Shown in pieces: positions 54,679 to 63,045 of a stretch of 64,000 bases of DNA. Where the stretch lies: NCBI GenBank assembly GCA_964473255.1, contig CAYYOT010000009.1:1-64000 (forward strand), given 5' to 3'. Under the pieces are notes generated by a model. That model was not told the origin of the DNA, ran no database searches, and saw only the letters and a list, made by a program, of their open reading frames with translations. Origin of the DNA: Kuafuiihalomonas sp964473255. Lineage in GTDB: Bacteria; Myxococcota; Kuafuiibacteriia; Kuafuiibacteriales; Kuafuiibacteriaceae. Position numbers and translations under genes: made by a program. Positions within the stretch are counted from its first letter, which is position 1; each line of letters begins with the position of its first letter.

Positions 54679-54713
54679 ATCGAAACCGATCGCCGCTCGT
54701 TGAAGGAAGCATG

Positions 54714-55907
54714 ATGCTTCCCAAAATCGCTTGGTTCCTCCCCATGTTCGCCACCGCCACCGGGGCCGTCGTGCTTGCAACCCACAATCGTCCGACGGCG
54801 ATGCCGGGCTCCGCCGGCTCGGTGACGACGAAGCTCGTACTCCCACCGCCGCTCCCCGATACGTCCGTGCCTCCGCCCCAGCCCCCGAAACCGGTCATCG
54901 ACGTGGTGTTCGCGCTCGACACGACTGGCTCCATGGGAGGGCTTCTCGAGGGCGCCAAGACCAAGATCTGGTCGATCGCCAGCAGGATCGCGCAAGGACA
55001 TCCGACGCCCGAGCTGCGTGTGGGGCTCATCGGCTATCGCGATCGGGGCGATGCCTACGTAACGACCGTCTTGCCGCTGACCTCGGACTTGGATGAGGTC
55101 TACGCGCGGCTTCAGCAGTTTCAGGCGGGTGGCGGTGGGGACACGCCCGAGGATGTGGCCGCTGCGCTCCAGCACGCGGTCGAGGACATGCCGTGGTCCG
55201 AAGGTACGCCGTCGCTGAAGCTGCTCTACGTCGTCGGGGACGCCGAACCGAAGCGCTACGGCGATGTGCCTTCGGCCGAGGACTGGTCGCGACAAGCCTT
55301 GCAGCGAGGAATCACCGTCAGCACGGTGCGCTGCGGGAAGAGTTCGGTCACGCGGCGGAGTTTCCAGCGGCTCGCTCAGCTCGGCGGCGGCGCGTACTTC
55401 GAGGTCGCTCAGGATGGGGGCATGGTGGCGACGACGACTCCCTACGACGCGGAGCTCAAGCGTCTCGCCGATGAGGCGGCGCGGACGTCCCTGCACGGCG
55501 GTCGCACTCCCGCGAAAAAGGCCGCCCGGCGCCGGGCTGAGCGGGCGTCGAGCCTCGCCCCGGCGGTCGCTGCCGACCGCTGGTCGTATTTCTCCCTTTC
55601 TGGCCGAGGGGCTGAGAGTCTCGCCGCTCCCGGCAGCGTGGACTTGGCTGCGAGACCCGGGGCGCTCGAAGAGCTGGAAGCGGACGAGCTGCCGGACGAG
55701 CTACGCGACCTCGATGCGGATGAGCGTAAGCGCTTGGTCGAGCAGCGGGCCGCGCGACGAGCCGAAGTTGCCAAGAAGATGAAGAAAGTCGCCCGCGAGC
55801 GTCGCCAGTGGCTCGAGTCTCGCGCCGGCGAAGGAAAGGGCGCCGTGGACGACCGCATCGTCGAAGACGTCAAGGAGCGCGCCGCGACCGTCGGCGTCCG
55901 CTACTGA
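54714..55907 (+). CDS. Exported vWA-domain protein
   Basis: A 397-residue protein with an N-terminal hydrophobic signal, a Pro-rich linker (PPPLPDTSVPPPQPP) and a von Willebrand factor A domain with an intact MIDAS (DTTGSMGG), a GDTPEDVAAALQ loop and a YVVGDAEPKRYGD segment. The C-terminal third is a long charged helix (KRLVEQRAARRAEVAKKMKK). vWA domains bind partner proteins through a metal. Two ATGs (54711, 54714) follow AAGGA; the second has the better spacing. The last seven bases overlap the dehalogenase pseudogene end. Confidence 0.83.
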   Translation: MLPKIAWFLPMFATATGAVVLATHNRPTAMPGSAGSVTTKLVLPPPLPDTSVPPPQPPKPVIDVVFALDTTGSMGGLLEGAKTKIWSIASRIAQGHPTPELRVGLIGYRDRGDAYVTTVLPLTSDLDEVYARLQQFQAGGGGDTPEDVAAALQHAVEDMPWSEGTPSLKLLYVVGDAEPKRYGDVPSAEDWSRQALQRGITVSTVRCGKSSVTRRSFQRLAQLGGGAYFEVAQDGGMVATTTPYDAELKRLADEAARTSLHGGRTPAKKAARRRAERASSLAPAVAADRWSYFSLSGRGAESLAAPGSVDLAARPGALEELEADELPDELRDLDADERKRLVEQRAARRAEVAKKMKKVARERRQWLESRAGEGKGAVDDRIVEDVKERAATVGVRY

Positions 55908-56599
55908 GTCTTCGCCGCTCGAAGGCCCAGCGCCCCGAGCGCTTCGCTCAGGCTCGGCGCCACGATGGTGGGCGCGTAGGGGAGGGACTCGGGGGTGGCG
56001 TCGGTGCGGTTGATCCAGCACGACCTCAGCCCGAACGCCTGGGCTCCGACCACATCCCAACCGTTCGAAGAAAAGAATGCGATGGCCTCGGCAGGGACGC
56101 CCGCCGCCTCGACCACCGAACGGTAGACGTTCGGCGCAGGCTTGAAGGACCCAACCGACCAGGCGGAAAGAACGGCGTCGAACGACGCGTGCAGTCCGGC
56201 CGCGCCGAGGTTTCTCGTCAGCTGGTCCGGGTCTCCGTTGGAAAGCACGAAACGAGGGACGCCTCGTGAACGGAGATGCTCCAAAATTGCCGGGACCTCC
56301 TCATATGTCTCGAGACGGTCATGTGCGGCGAGCAGCTGTCGTCCGACCTCTTGGTCGGTCTCGCCATTCGCGGACAACGCATGCTCGAGCGCCCAACGGG
56401 TCACGTCGGAAAACGACGGGCGGTCGCCTACCAGGCTCGAGATCCAGGAGTATTCGAGCTGCTTGCGTCGCCAAAGACCGAGGACGCCGGGAGTCCGCGG
56501 GCCGAGCAGAGCGTGGGCCGTCGTTTCAAGAGAGGTGAGGTCGAGCTACGTTCCGAACACATCGAAAGCACACGCGCGAATGCTGGAGGGTGAAGCCAC
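55901..56599 (-). pseudogene. Type II haloacid dehalogenase interrupted by an in-frame TAG
   Basis: A 232-codon HAD-family gene of the (S)-2-haloacid dehalogenase type. The reading frame from GTG 56599 gives the nucleophile motif (CAFDVFGT, D13), then TAG at codon 18 (56548-56546), then continues in the same frame with LDLTSLETTAHALLGP, LWRRKQLEYSWISSL, motif II (LSNGDPDQL), the Lys motif (SFKPAPNVY) and FFSSNGWDVVGAQAFG. The family has Leu at the TAG position, so a single T to A change (TTG to TAG) explains it. The rest shows no decay. Either a young pseudogene, a sequencing error, or readthrough; an internal restart would lack the nucleophile. Confidence 0.85.
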
Positions 56600-56859
56600 A
56601 CGACCTCGCTTTCTCAGCGCCTCGATAGCGAATCGATCCGCCGCAAGCCAACCGACCAGACCGTTGACGCAAGCGGACGTTGGGTGAGGGATGACGATCG
56701 GCGTCAAACTGCTTGGGCGGAACGCGGCGTTCGCTTGTAACGAAGTTGGCGGTTCCCGTCGGGGACTTCTCCTTCCGGACGATCGCCACCGAGCTCCGGC
56801 TTTATCGAGCGAGTCGCGACGTGCTACGACGGCACTTTCCAAAACCAAGGGAGGAAACC

Positions 56860-58359
56860 ATGAAGTACGACGCACCGAAACTGGACAGCCGATATCAGAA
56901 CTTCATCGGCGGTGAATGGACCGAGCCGAAGACAGGCAACTATTTCGAGAACCCGAGCCCCGTAACCGGCGAGACGGCATGTGAGATCCCGCGTTCGGGA
57001 GCGGACGACATCGAGTTCGCGCTGGACGCTGCGCACAAGGCGGCGCCAGCTTGGGGCAAGACCAGCGTAACCGAGCGCGCCAACATTCTTAATGCGATCG
57101 CGGACCGCATGGAGAAGAACCTCGAGACGCTCGCGGTCATCGAAACGTGGGACAACGGTAAGGCCGTTCGCGAGACGCTGGCGGCCGACCTCCCCCTCGC
57201 CATCGACCACTTCCGCTACTTCGCTGGATGTATCCGTGCCCAAGAGGGCACCGTCGGTGAGCTCGACGACGGAACCGTCGCCTATCACTTCCGTGAGCCT
57301 CTCGGCGTCGTGGGGCAGATCATTCCTTGGAACTTCCCCATCCTGATGGCTGCTTGGAAGGTCGCGCCGGCGCTGGCCGCGGGTAACGCCATCGTGCTGA
57401 AGCCCGCCGAGCAAACACCGGTGGGCATCCTCGAACTCATGAAGCTCTGCGGTGACCTGCTGCCCGCGGGTGTGCTCAACGTCGTCAATGGCTTTGGCGT
57501 CGAGGCGGGCAAGCCCCTCGCGTCGAACAATCGCGTGGCCAAAGTGGCCTTCACCGGGGAGACGACGACCGGCCGGCTCATCATGCAGTACGCTTCGGAG
57601 AACCTGGTCCCGGTGACCCTCGAGCTCGGCGGAAAGTCCCCGAACCTCTTCTTCGCCGACGTGTTCGACAAGGACGACGACTTCCGCGACAAGGTGATGG
57701 AAGGCTTCACGATGTACGCTCTCAATCAGGGCGAGGTCTGCACCTGCCCGTCGCGCGGGCTCATCGCCAAGGAGATCTACGGCACGTTCCTCGAAGCGGC
57801 CGTCGAGCGCACGAAGAAGATCAAGCTCGGCCATCCGCTCGACACCGACACCATGATGGGCGCCCAGGCTTCGAGCGACCAGATGGAGAAGATCTTGGCC
57901 TACATCGACATCGGAAAGCAGGAAGGCGCCGGGATCCTGACCGGCGGAAAGCGGGCCGAGCACACGGGTGAGCTGGCCAACGGCTACTACGTCGAGCCAA
58001 CCATCTTCACTGGCACCAACCAGATGCGAATCTTCCAAGAAGAGATCTTTGGCCCGGTCGTTTCCGTGACATCGTTCGAGGGCTACGAGAACGCCATCGA
58101 TATCGCCAACGACACGCTCTACGGCTTGGGCGCCGGCGTATGGACCCGCGATACCAACACCGCGTACCGCGCAGGCCGAGACATCAAGGCGGGCCGAGTG
58201 TGGACCAACTGCTATCATCTGTACCCGGCGCACGCGGCGTTCGGCGGCTACAAGCAGTCGGGCATCGGGCGTGAGAACCATCAAATGATGCTGAATCACT
58301 ACCAGCAGACCAAGAATCTCCTGGTCAGCTACGACCCCAAGCCCATGGGCTTTTTCTGA
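56860..58359 (+). CDS. NAD-dependent aldehyde dehydrogenase (AldB/ExaC-like)
   Basis: A 499-residue enzyme oxidising aldehydes to acids, of the group that includes acetaldehyde/chloroacetaldehyde dehydrogenases. It has PWNFPILMAAWKVAPALAAG, FTGETTTGRLIM, LELGGKSPN (general base Glu), NQGEVCTCPSR (catalytic Cys) and the C-terminal GIGRENHQMMLNHYQQTKN. The ATG at 56860 is preceded by AAGGGAGG, one of the strongest ribosome sites in the window. It is followed after 10 bp by the DUF779 gene, a common pairing. Confidence 0.93.
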   Translation: MKYDAPKLDSRYQNFIGGEWTEPKTGNYFENPSPVTGETACEIPRSGADDIEFALDAAHKAAPAWGKTSVTERANILNAIADRMEKNLETLAVIETWDNGKAVRETLAADLPLAIDHFRYFAGCIRAQEGTVGELDDGTVAYHFREPLGVVGQIIPWNFPILMAAWKVAPALAAGNAIVLKPAEQTPVGILELMKLCGDLLPAGVLNVVNGFGVEAGKPLASNNRVAKVAFTGETTTGRLIMQYASENLVPVTLELGGKSPNLFFADVFDKDDDFRDKVMEGFTMYALNQGEVCTCPSRGLIAKEIYGTFLEAAVERTKKIKLGHPLDTDTMMGAQASSDQMEKILAYIDIGKQEGAGILTGGKRAEHTGELANGYYVEPTIFTGTNQMRIFQEEIFGPVVSVTSFEGYENAIDIANDTLYGLGAGVWTRDTNTAYRAGRDIKAGRVWTNCYHLYPAHAAFGGYKQSGIGRENHQMMLNHYQQTKNLLVSYDPKPMGFF

Positions 58360-58369
58360 GGAGCTCGGG

Positions 58370-58765
58370 TTGCCGATCGAACGCGTCAAGGTCACCGAGG
58401 CCGCCGCGGAGCTCATAAAGAAGCTCCGGGCGGCCCACGGGCCGCTCCTCTTTCACCAGTCGGGCGGCTGCTGCGATGGCAGCTCCCCGATGTGCTATCC
58501 CGCGGGCGAGTTCCGCGTGGGGCAGAGCGACATGTATCTGGGGGACGTCGAAGGAACGCCGGTCTACATCGGCGGGCGTCAGTTCGACCTTTGGAAGCAC
58601 ACCCAGCTGATCATCGACGCTGTGCCGGGCCGAGGTGCGGGATTTTCGCTCGAGGCGCCGGAGGGCCTGCGCTTTTTGACCCGCTCGCGCGTCTTCGACG
58701 AAACCGAGCTCGAAGAGCTCACGACCGCCGACCCCGCGACCAGGGGCCCTCGCCCCGAGTCCTGA
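58370..58765 (+). CDS. DUF779 protein coupled to aldehyde dehydrogenase
   Basis: A 131-residue cytoplasmic protein containing FHQSGGCCDGSSPMCY, the Cys-rich signature of DUF779, and GRQFDLWKHTQLIIDAVPGRGAGFSLE. The family is nearly always encoded next to AldB/ExaC-type aldehyde dehydrogenases; its role is unknown. The TTG start is accepted because GAGGAG lies six bases upstream and no ATG exists before the conserved region. Its last 47 bases overlap the end of the convergent lipoprotein gene. Confidence 0.87.
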   Translation: MPIERVKVTEAAAELIKKLRAAHGPLLFHQSGGCCDGSSPMCYPAGEFRVGQSDMYLGDVEGTPVYIGGRQFDLWKHTQLIIDAVPGRGAGFSLEAPEGLRFLTRSRVFDETELEELTTADPATRGPRPES

Positions 58766-59396
58766 GCGTGGACCGCGAGCCCGGGGTCACGGGGTCTTCG
58801 CGGGCTCGGTCCGCGGGCTCGGTCCGCGGGAGACCCCGCTCGAGTTTCGCCCTCTCCAGGAGACCGGCCACGTAGGCCTCCGCCTCGCGGCGCCAGCTCG
58901 TAGGGCCCTGTGCGGTGACCGACCACAGGTAGTCGTCGTCGCAGAGCTCGAAGACGACCGTGGTCTCCGTGTCCTCCGGTAGATCGTAGCTCACCGTCCA
59001 CGCGTGGGGCCCGACGGTGCAGCGCCCGGCTAATCGGAGCAGGCCGGCGGCGGAGCCCACCTGCTGACGCCTCGCCATCCGCTCGCATACGCCAGCCACG
59101 TGGTAGGCGGTGAACGCCACCAGCGTCGGGGATCCGCCCGTCATGTTCAGGAAGAGAGAAGACTCGGCGATCGCGATTTCGAGAGCCTCTTCGAGTTCCG
59201 TGGTCTCGCCCGACTGTGCTCGGAGGGCGTCGAGCGCATCCTCGGCCGGTTGGAATCCGGCCGGTATCCAAACGCTCCAGGAAGCATCCTCCAGGCGAAC
59301 GCCTTCCGCGAGATCCACGGGCTCCTGTCCCCGCGACGAGGCGCAGCCTGAGCCCGCCACGATGCTCCAGAAGATGAGGGACCGCATAGGCTCCAT
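58719..59396 (-). CDS. Predicted lipoprotein of unknown function
   Basis: A 225-residue exported protein with a short signal and lipobox (AGSGCAS). The mature part (ASWSVWIPAGFQPAEDALDAL, VAGVCERMARRQQVGSAAGLL, WTVSYDLPEDTETTVVFELCDDD) is not a family I recognise. Two Cys residues could form a disulfide. The ATG at 59396 was chosen because it leaves a normal-length signal; ATG 59387 is also possible. The C-terminus is Arg-rich and overlaps the DUF779 gene. Confidence 0.65.
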   Translation of the reverse strand: MEPMRSLIFWSIVAGSGCASSRGQEPVDLAEGVRLEDASWSVWIPAGFQPAEDALDALRAQSGETTELEEALEIAIAESSLFLNMTGGSPTLVAFTAYHVAGVCERMARRQQVGSAAGLLRLAGRCTVGPHAWTVSYDLPEDTETTVVFELCDDDYLWSVTAQGPTSWRREAEAYVAGLLERAKLERGLPRTEPADRAREDPVTPGSRSTLRTRGEGPWSRGRRS

Positions 59397-59610
59397 CCCG
59401 CCATTCGATGATGCGACCTGGTCAACAGTGGCTCGCGTGTTCATCCGGTCGTCTTTGCTAGAACCGCGGCCACGCTGGTGCGAGCTGCAGGGAGCCGCGG
59501 GGGTCGGCAACGGAGCCGTGCGCACAGGGTGACTTTTTCCGGCATCCGCCGAGCGATGGAGACCGGGGGCCTGGTTTGTCTTGGCGGGCTGGGTTCCGGT
59601 AGGTGACGAA

Positions 59611-60462
59611 ATGGTCATGAGGCCTGAAACCCTGTCGGCCTTGTTCGAGTCGCGCCCGCGCCTGAACAAGGCCCAGATCCGTCGTTCTCAGGTGGGCCTG
59701 TTCTTCGAGCGCATCTACTCCGTGCTGTTCGGGTCCCAGTCTCGCCGCTGTCAGTCGGCTTCGGATTTCAGCGCGGAGATGCTCCGCGTGGAGGCCGACC
59801 TCGTGCAGATGCTCACCGGGGTGGGCTTGGATGCGACCCGGGCCAACGATGTCGCCGACGAATTCTTTCAGGCGGTCGCGGGCACGTCCAACTGCCTCTC
59901 GATGGATGCCCACTTCATTCACGACAACGACCCCGCCTGCCGGTCCGTCGAAGAAGTCGTTCTGGCCTACCCCGGCTTCTACGCGATCTGCGCTTACCGG
60001 CTGGGCCACATCCTTCATCGGCTCGACGTTCCGCTGGTCCCCCGGCTCATCACCGAGCACGCCCACGAGCGAACGGGAGTCGACATCCACCCGGGCGCTC
60101 TGATCGGATGCCCATTTTTCATCGACCACGGGACCGGCATCGTAATCGGCGAGACGGCTCAGCTGGGCGATCGGGTGAAGCTCTATCAGGGCGTAACCCT
60201 CGGCGCCCTCAGTGTTCGAAAGGATCGCAAGTGGACCCGGCGGCACCCGACCCTCGGGGATGACGTGGTCATCTACGCCAACGCCACCGTCCTGGGCGGC
60301 GACACCGTGGTCGGTGAGCGGAGCGTGGTAGGCGGCAACGTATGGCTGACCAGCAGCGTGCCGCCGGGCTCCCTGGTGTATCACACGAGCACGGTGGGCA
60401 TCCGCCGCTCCGATTCGGCGGTGCCTTCGGTCTCCGAGGCCAAAGCGCCCGCCGAGACCTAG
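59611..60462 (+). CDS. cysE: Serine O-acetyltransferase
   Basis: A 283-residue enzyme making O-acetylserine from serine and acetyl-CoA for cysteine synthesis. The helical N-terminal domain (residues about 1-125) precedes a left-handed beta-helix with HPGALIGCPFFIDHGTGIVIGETAQLGDRVKLYQGVTLGA, a typical hexapeptide-repeat stretch. The ATG at 59611 follows AGGTGA, and a longer in-frame start exists 10 codons upstream. The catalytic His lies in FIDHGTG. Convergent with the DUF1523 gene, the two stops overlapping. Confidence 0.92.
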   Translation: MVMRPETLSALFESRPRLNKAQIRRSQVGLFFERIYSVLFGSQSRRCQSASDFSAEMLRVEADLVQMLTGVGLDATRANDVADEFFQAVAGTSNCLSMDAHFIHDNDPACRSVEEVVLAYPGFYAICAYRLGHILHRLDVPLVPRLITEHAHERTGVDIHPGALIGCPFFIDHGTGIVIGETAQLGDRVKLYQGVTLGALSVRKDRKWTRRHPTLGDDVVIYANATVLGGDTVVGERSVVGGNVWLTSSVPPGSLVYHTSTVGIRRSDSAVPSVSEAKAPAET

Positions 60463-61010
60463 GCCGGTCCCTTCCCCGCCGGACCCCCGCCAAAGCGATT
60501 CGAGACGGACTTCGCCAACCGTCGGATCCGGAACCCTAGGAAAACGAACGCCGCGATCAGCAGGCTGACGAAGACGATGTTGAAGACCGGTATGTGCCGG
60601 TAGTTCGCGTCGACGACCCTCAGGCTCAAGATGTTCGGATAGGCATCGAAGAAGGGCATGCGCCATCCGTAGTAGGTGAGGAGGACGATCGAATCGGGTT
60701 CGGTCTCGCGGATGTTGACCGCTTCGCCCATGACGTCGCCGCTGTTGAACTTGAAATAGGGCGGCCAGCCCCATCCCGTGTCTTCGTTGCGAAAGACGCG
60801 GGTCTTGCCCGAGACGGTATCCTTCGTAACGACGAATCGTACGTCGCGCGTCTCGTTGCTGCTGTCGTTCGGATCGACCTCGACGCGCTTTACCTCGGTG
60901 CCCGTGATCCTCACCTTGGCCGTAAACGGCAGGTACGACCCGAGCAGCGTCGCGAGGAAAAGCACGAAGAGGATGAGCACGACCCATCCGGCCCGCCGGA
61001 CAAATTTCAT
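60459..61010 (-). CDS. DUF1523-family membrane protein
   Basis: A 183-residue inner-membrane protein with a helix at each end (VVLILFVLFLATLLGSYLPF and VFNIVFVSLLIAAFVFLGF) and a periplasmic domain between (TEVKRVEVDPNDSSNETRDVRFVV, FRNEDTGWGWPPYFKFNSGD, LTYYGWRMPFFDAYPNILSL), which matches DUF1523. The function is unknown. The ATG at 61010 begins directly before the first helix and is preferred to an upstream start 17 codons earlier. Confidence 0.82.
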   Translation of the reverse strand: MKFVRRAGWVVLILFVLFLATLLGSYLPFTAKVRITGTEVKRVEVDPNDSSNETRDVRFVVTKDTVSGKTRVFRNEDTGWGWPPYFKFNSGDVMGEAVNIRETEPDSIVLLTYYGWRMPFFDAYPNILSLRVVDANYRHIPVFNIVFVSLLIAAFVFLGFRIRRLAKSVSNRFGGGPAGKGPA

Positions 61011-61144
61011 GACGAGGCGATTCTTGACGGCAACATCCGACGCTTGGCAACCGTGCCGCATCGAATAGCGGACCGGAGTCTGGGGCGAGCAAAACCGCGA
61101 CGTCCGTTGCCGGGACTAGCGACGAACGATTACAAGCTCATGAA

Positions 61145-62089
61145 GTGACCCGACTCCGCTTCGTCATGCGGCCGAAAGAACTCCCGCCCTTGCCGCGAGA
61201 GGGCAGGGTCGCCCTCGTGGACCTCGCGTTTGCCCACGGGAGCGACTTCGACCGCGTGACCGCACCCTTCATCGAATCGGCGGCCGACCGGCTGGCCGTC
61301 TGGGTCGACCATCACGATCACGAGGCCTGGCCACGGTATTCCGACGACCCGCGGTTTCGGCTGCGACCCAAGACGGAGGCGCGGGCCTGCCCCGAGCTCA
61401 TCGATACCGAGCTCGTGAAGACCGTGGGCCCGGTGGATACGCTTTGGGCCCACGCCGACTTCGATGGGTGCGTTGCCGCGGCCAAGTTTCTCAATGGCGG
61501 CCGGGCGCCGTATCCCGAGGCCGACGAAGATGCTCGATGGGCCGATGCACCGGGTCAGGGCTTCACGTGCTCGGAGCGGGGCAAGCGCTTGGCTCTGGCC
61601 ATGGACGAGGCAGGGTCGTCGCTCCGGACCCAAGGCTATCTCGACCTGCTCTTCGACATCGCGCGGTCACTCCGCGACGGGGCTGAGTCGCGGGAGCTGA
61701 CCGACCGGATCGATGGGCTCGTGGAGGGGCTGCGGAGTCGGCAGCTTCGACTTCGCGACGCATACCTCTCGGATCTCACTCGACCGCATCCCGAGGTGCT
61801 GCTGCTCGACGTTCCCAAGAGCATCGACCGTTCGGACAAGAAGTTCCTGCTGCGGGAGATGGAGGAGCGGGCCGCCGTCGCCGTCATCAATGAAAACGGT
61901 CATGTGACGGCGGCGACGTTTCACGATTCCGGCCCCTACGGTTTGGACCTCCGGGTCATTCCGGGCTTGCGCGGTCAGCGAGGCTTCGCGTGGGGGCGGG
62001 TCGAGGTGCCAAGACTCGTGGCGTCGCTCGAGCGTCCCCTTCAGCGATGGTCCCGCGGTTCGTCGAGCCGAGAGATCGAATCGGCATGA
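61145..62089 (+). CDS. DHH-like phosphoesterase-type protein (tentative)
   Basis: A 314-residue cytoplasmic protein. The N-terminal block VWVDHHDHEAW and the later HADFDGCVAAAKFLNGG resemble the Asp/His metal motifs of DHH-family phosphoesterases. The C-terminal RVIPGLRGQRGFAWGRVEVPRL is not assigned. The usual companion DHHA1 motif was not recognised with confidence, so the family call is tentative. The GTG at 61145 is used; an ATG at 61166 is the alternative. The gene ends 49 bases inside the convergent desulfhydrase gene. Confidence 0.6.
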   Translation: MTRLRFVMRPKELPPLPREGRVALVDLAFAHGSDFDRVTAPFIESAADRLAVWVDHHDHEAWPRYSDDPRFRLRPKTEARACPELIDTELVKTVGPVDTLWAHADFDGCVAAAKFLNGGRAPYPEADEDARWADAPGQGFTCSERGKRLALAMDEAGSSLRTQGYLDLLFDIARSLRDGAESRELTDRIDGLVEGLRSRQLRLRDAYLSDLTRPHPEVLLLDVPKSIDRSDKKFLLREMEERAAVAVINENGHVTAATFHDSGPYGLDLRVIPGLRGQRGFAWGRVEVPRLVASLERPLQRWSRGSSSREIESA

Positions 62090-63045
62090 GCGAAGAGCTC
62101 GAACAGCCCGCCGGTATGGAGAAACACCGTGATGCCGTCGCGGGCCTCGAGGTCGGAGAGTGCGAGGAGCGCTTTCCCGGTATAGACCGGATCCACGATG
62201 ACGCCTTCGGCCCGCGCGAAGGTGCGCAGGGCTCGCAGCGACTCCGGAGTGGTTTCCGCATAGCCTGCGCCCACGTAGCCGTCGATGCACCGCCAGCGCG
62301 CGCGGCTGCGTGCGCCGGCCGAAGCGAAGCCGCGGTCGACCACGTCGTCGAGGAGACCCGTGATCTTGCGGTCGAAGGTCGCTGCGTCGGGAGCCACGCA
62401 GATACCGATGCATTCGACATCCTCGCGTCCGGCGGCGGCGAGTCCCAAAGCGAGGCCCGCCGTCGTCCCGCCGCTCCCCGTCGCATGCACGACGCGAGAG
62501 AGCGGGATCCCGGCCCCTTGGGCCTGTCCGACCAGCTCAATCGCCGCTCGCACGTAGCCCATGACGCCGACGGCGTTGGAGCCACCCTCGGGGATCACGT
62601 ATGGCTTCTGTCCGCGACCACGAAGATCGTCGGCCCACCTTTCCATCCAAGCTTGTACCTCCGGCCACGCCGCGGCGGTGATGAAGTCGACGTGGGCTCC
62701 GACCCACCCGTCGAGCAAGAGATTGCCGTTCGGGACGGCCGGCGGGTTCCCGCGTAGTACCAAATGCACGCCGAGGCCGCGGCGTGCGCCGGCCACGGCG
62801 GTGGCGCGCGCGTGGTTCGAGTTCACGCCCCCGCAAGTGATGAGCGTGTCCGCCCCGCTGCGCTCCGCATCGGCGATCAGATACTCGAGCTTGCGAACCT
62901 TGTTCCCGGAGAGCGCGACGCCGGTGAGGTCGTCGCGCTTGATCCACAGGGCGTAGCCGACATCGCGACTCCAGGTCTCGAGGGGCTCGAGCGGCGTGGG
63001 GAGCCGGGCGAGGTGAACGCGCGCCGGCCAGTCGATCTCAGGCAC
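62041..63045 (-). CDS. PLP-dependent D-cysteine desulfhydrase / ACC deaminase-like enzyme
   Basis: A 334-residue fold-type II PLP enzyme. The start has LPTPLEPLETW, WIKRDDLTGVALSGNKVRKLEYL (PLP Lys in SGNK) and GGVNSNHARATA; further on TGSGGTTAGLALGL and the C-terminal HTGGLFELF block. The family includes D-cysteine desulfhydrase, which releases sulfide, pyruvate and ammonia, and ACC deaminase; sequence reading alone cannot separate them. The GTG start lies within the end of the upstream cNMP-binding gene (8-base overlap). Confidence 0.85.
   Translation of the reverse strand: MPEIDWPARVHLARLPTPLEPLETWSRDVGYALWIKRDDLTGVALSGNKVRKLEYLIADAERSGADTLITCGGVNSNHARATAVAGARRGLGVHLVLRGNPPAVPNGNLLLDGWVGAHVDFITAAAWPEVQAWMERWADDLRGRGQKPYVIPEGGSNAVGVMGYVRAAIELVGQAQGAGIPLSRVVHATGSGGTTAGLALGLAAAGREDVECIGICVAPDAATFDRKITGLLDDVVDRGFASAGARSRARWRCIDGYVGAGYAETTPESLRALRTFARAEGVIVDPVYTGKALLALSDLEARDGITVFLHTGGLFELFAHADSISRLDEPRDHR

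Noticed and set aside
56546..56599. TAG in the dehalogenase considered as pyrrolysine or programmed recoding
   Set aside because: No downstream structure, no pyl genes in the window, and the family has a simple Leu at the position; a point mutation or error is simpler.
56824..58416. A 530-residue minus-strand frame opposite the aldehyde dehydrogenase
   Set aside because: It spans a clear ALDH gene with a strong ribosome site; the minus frame has no family features.
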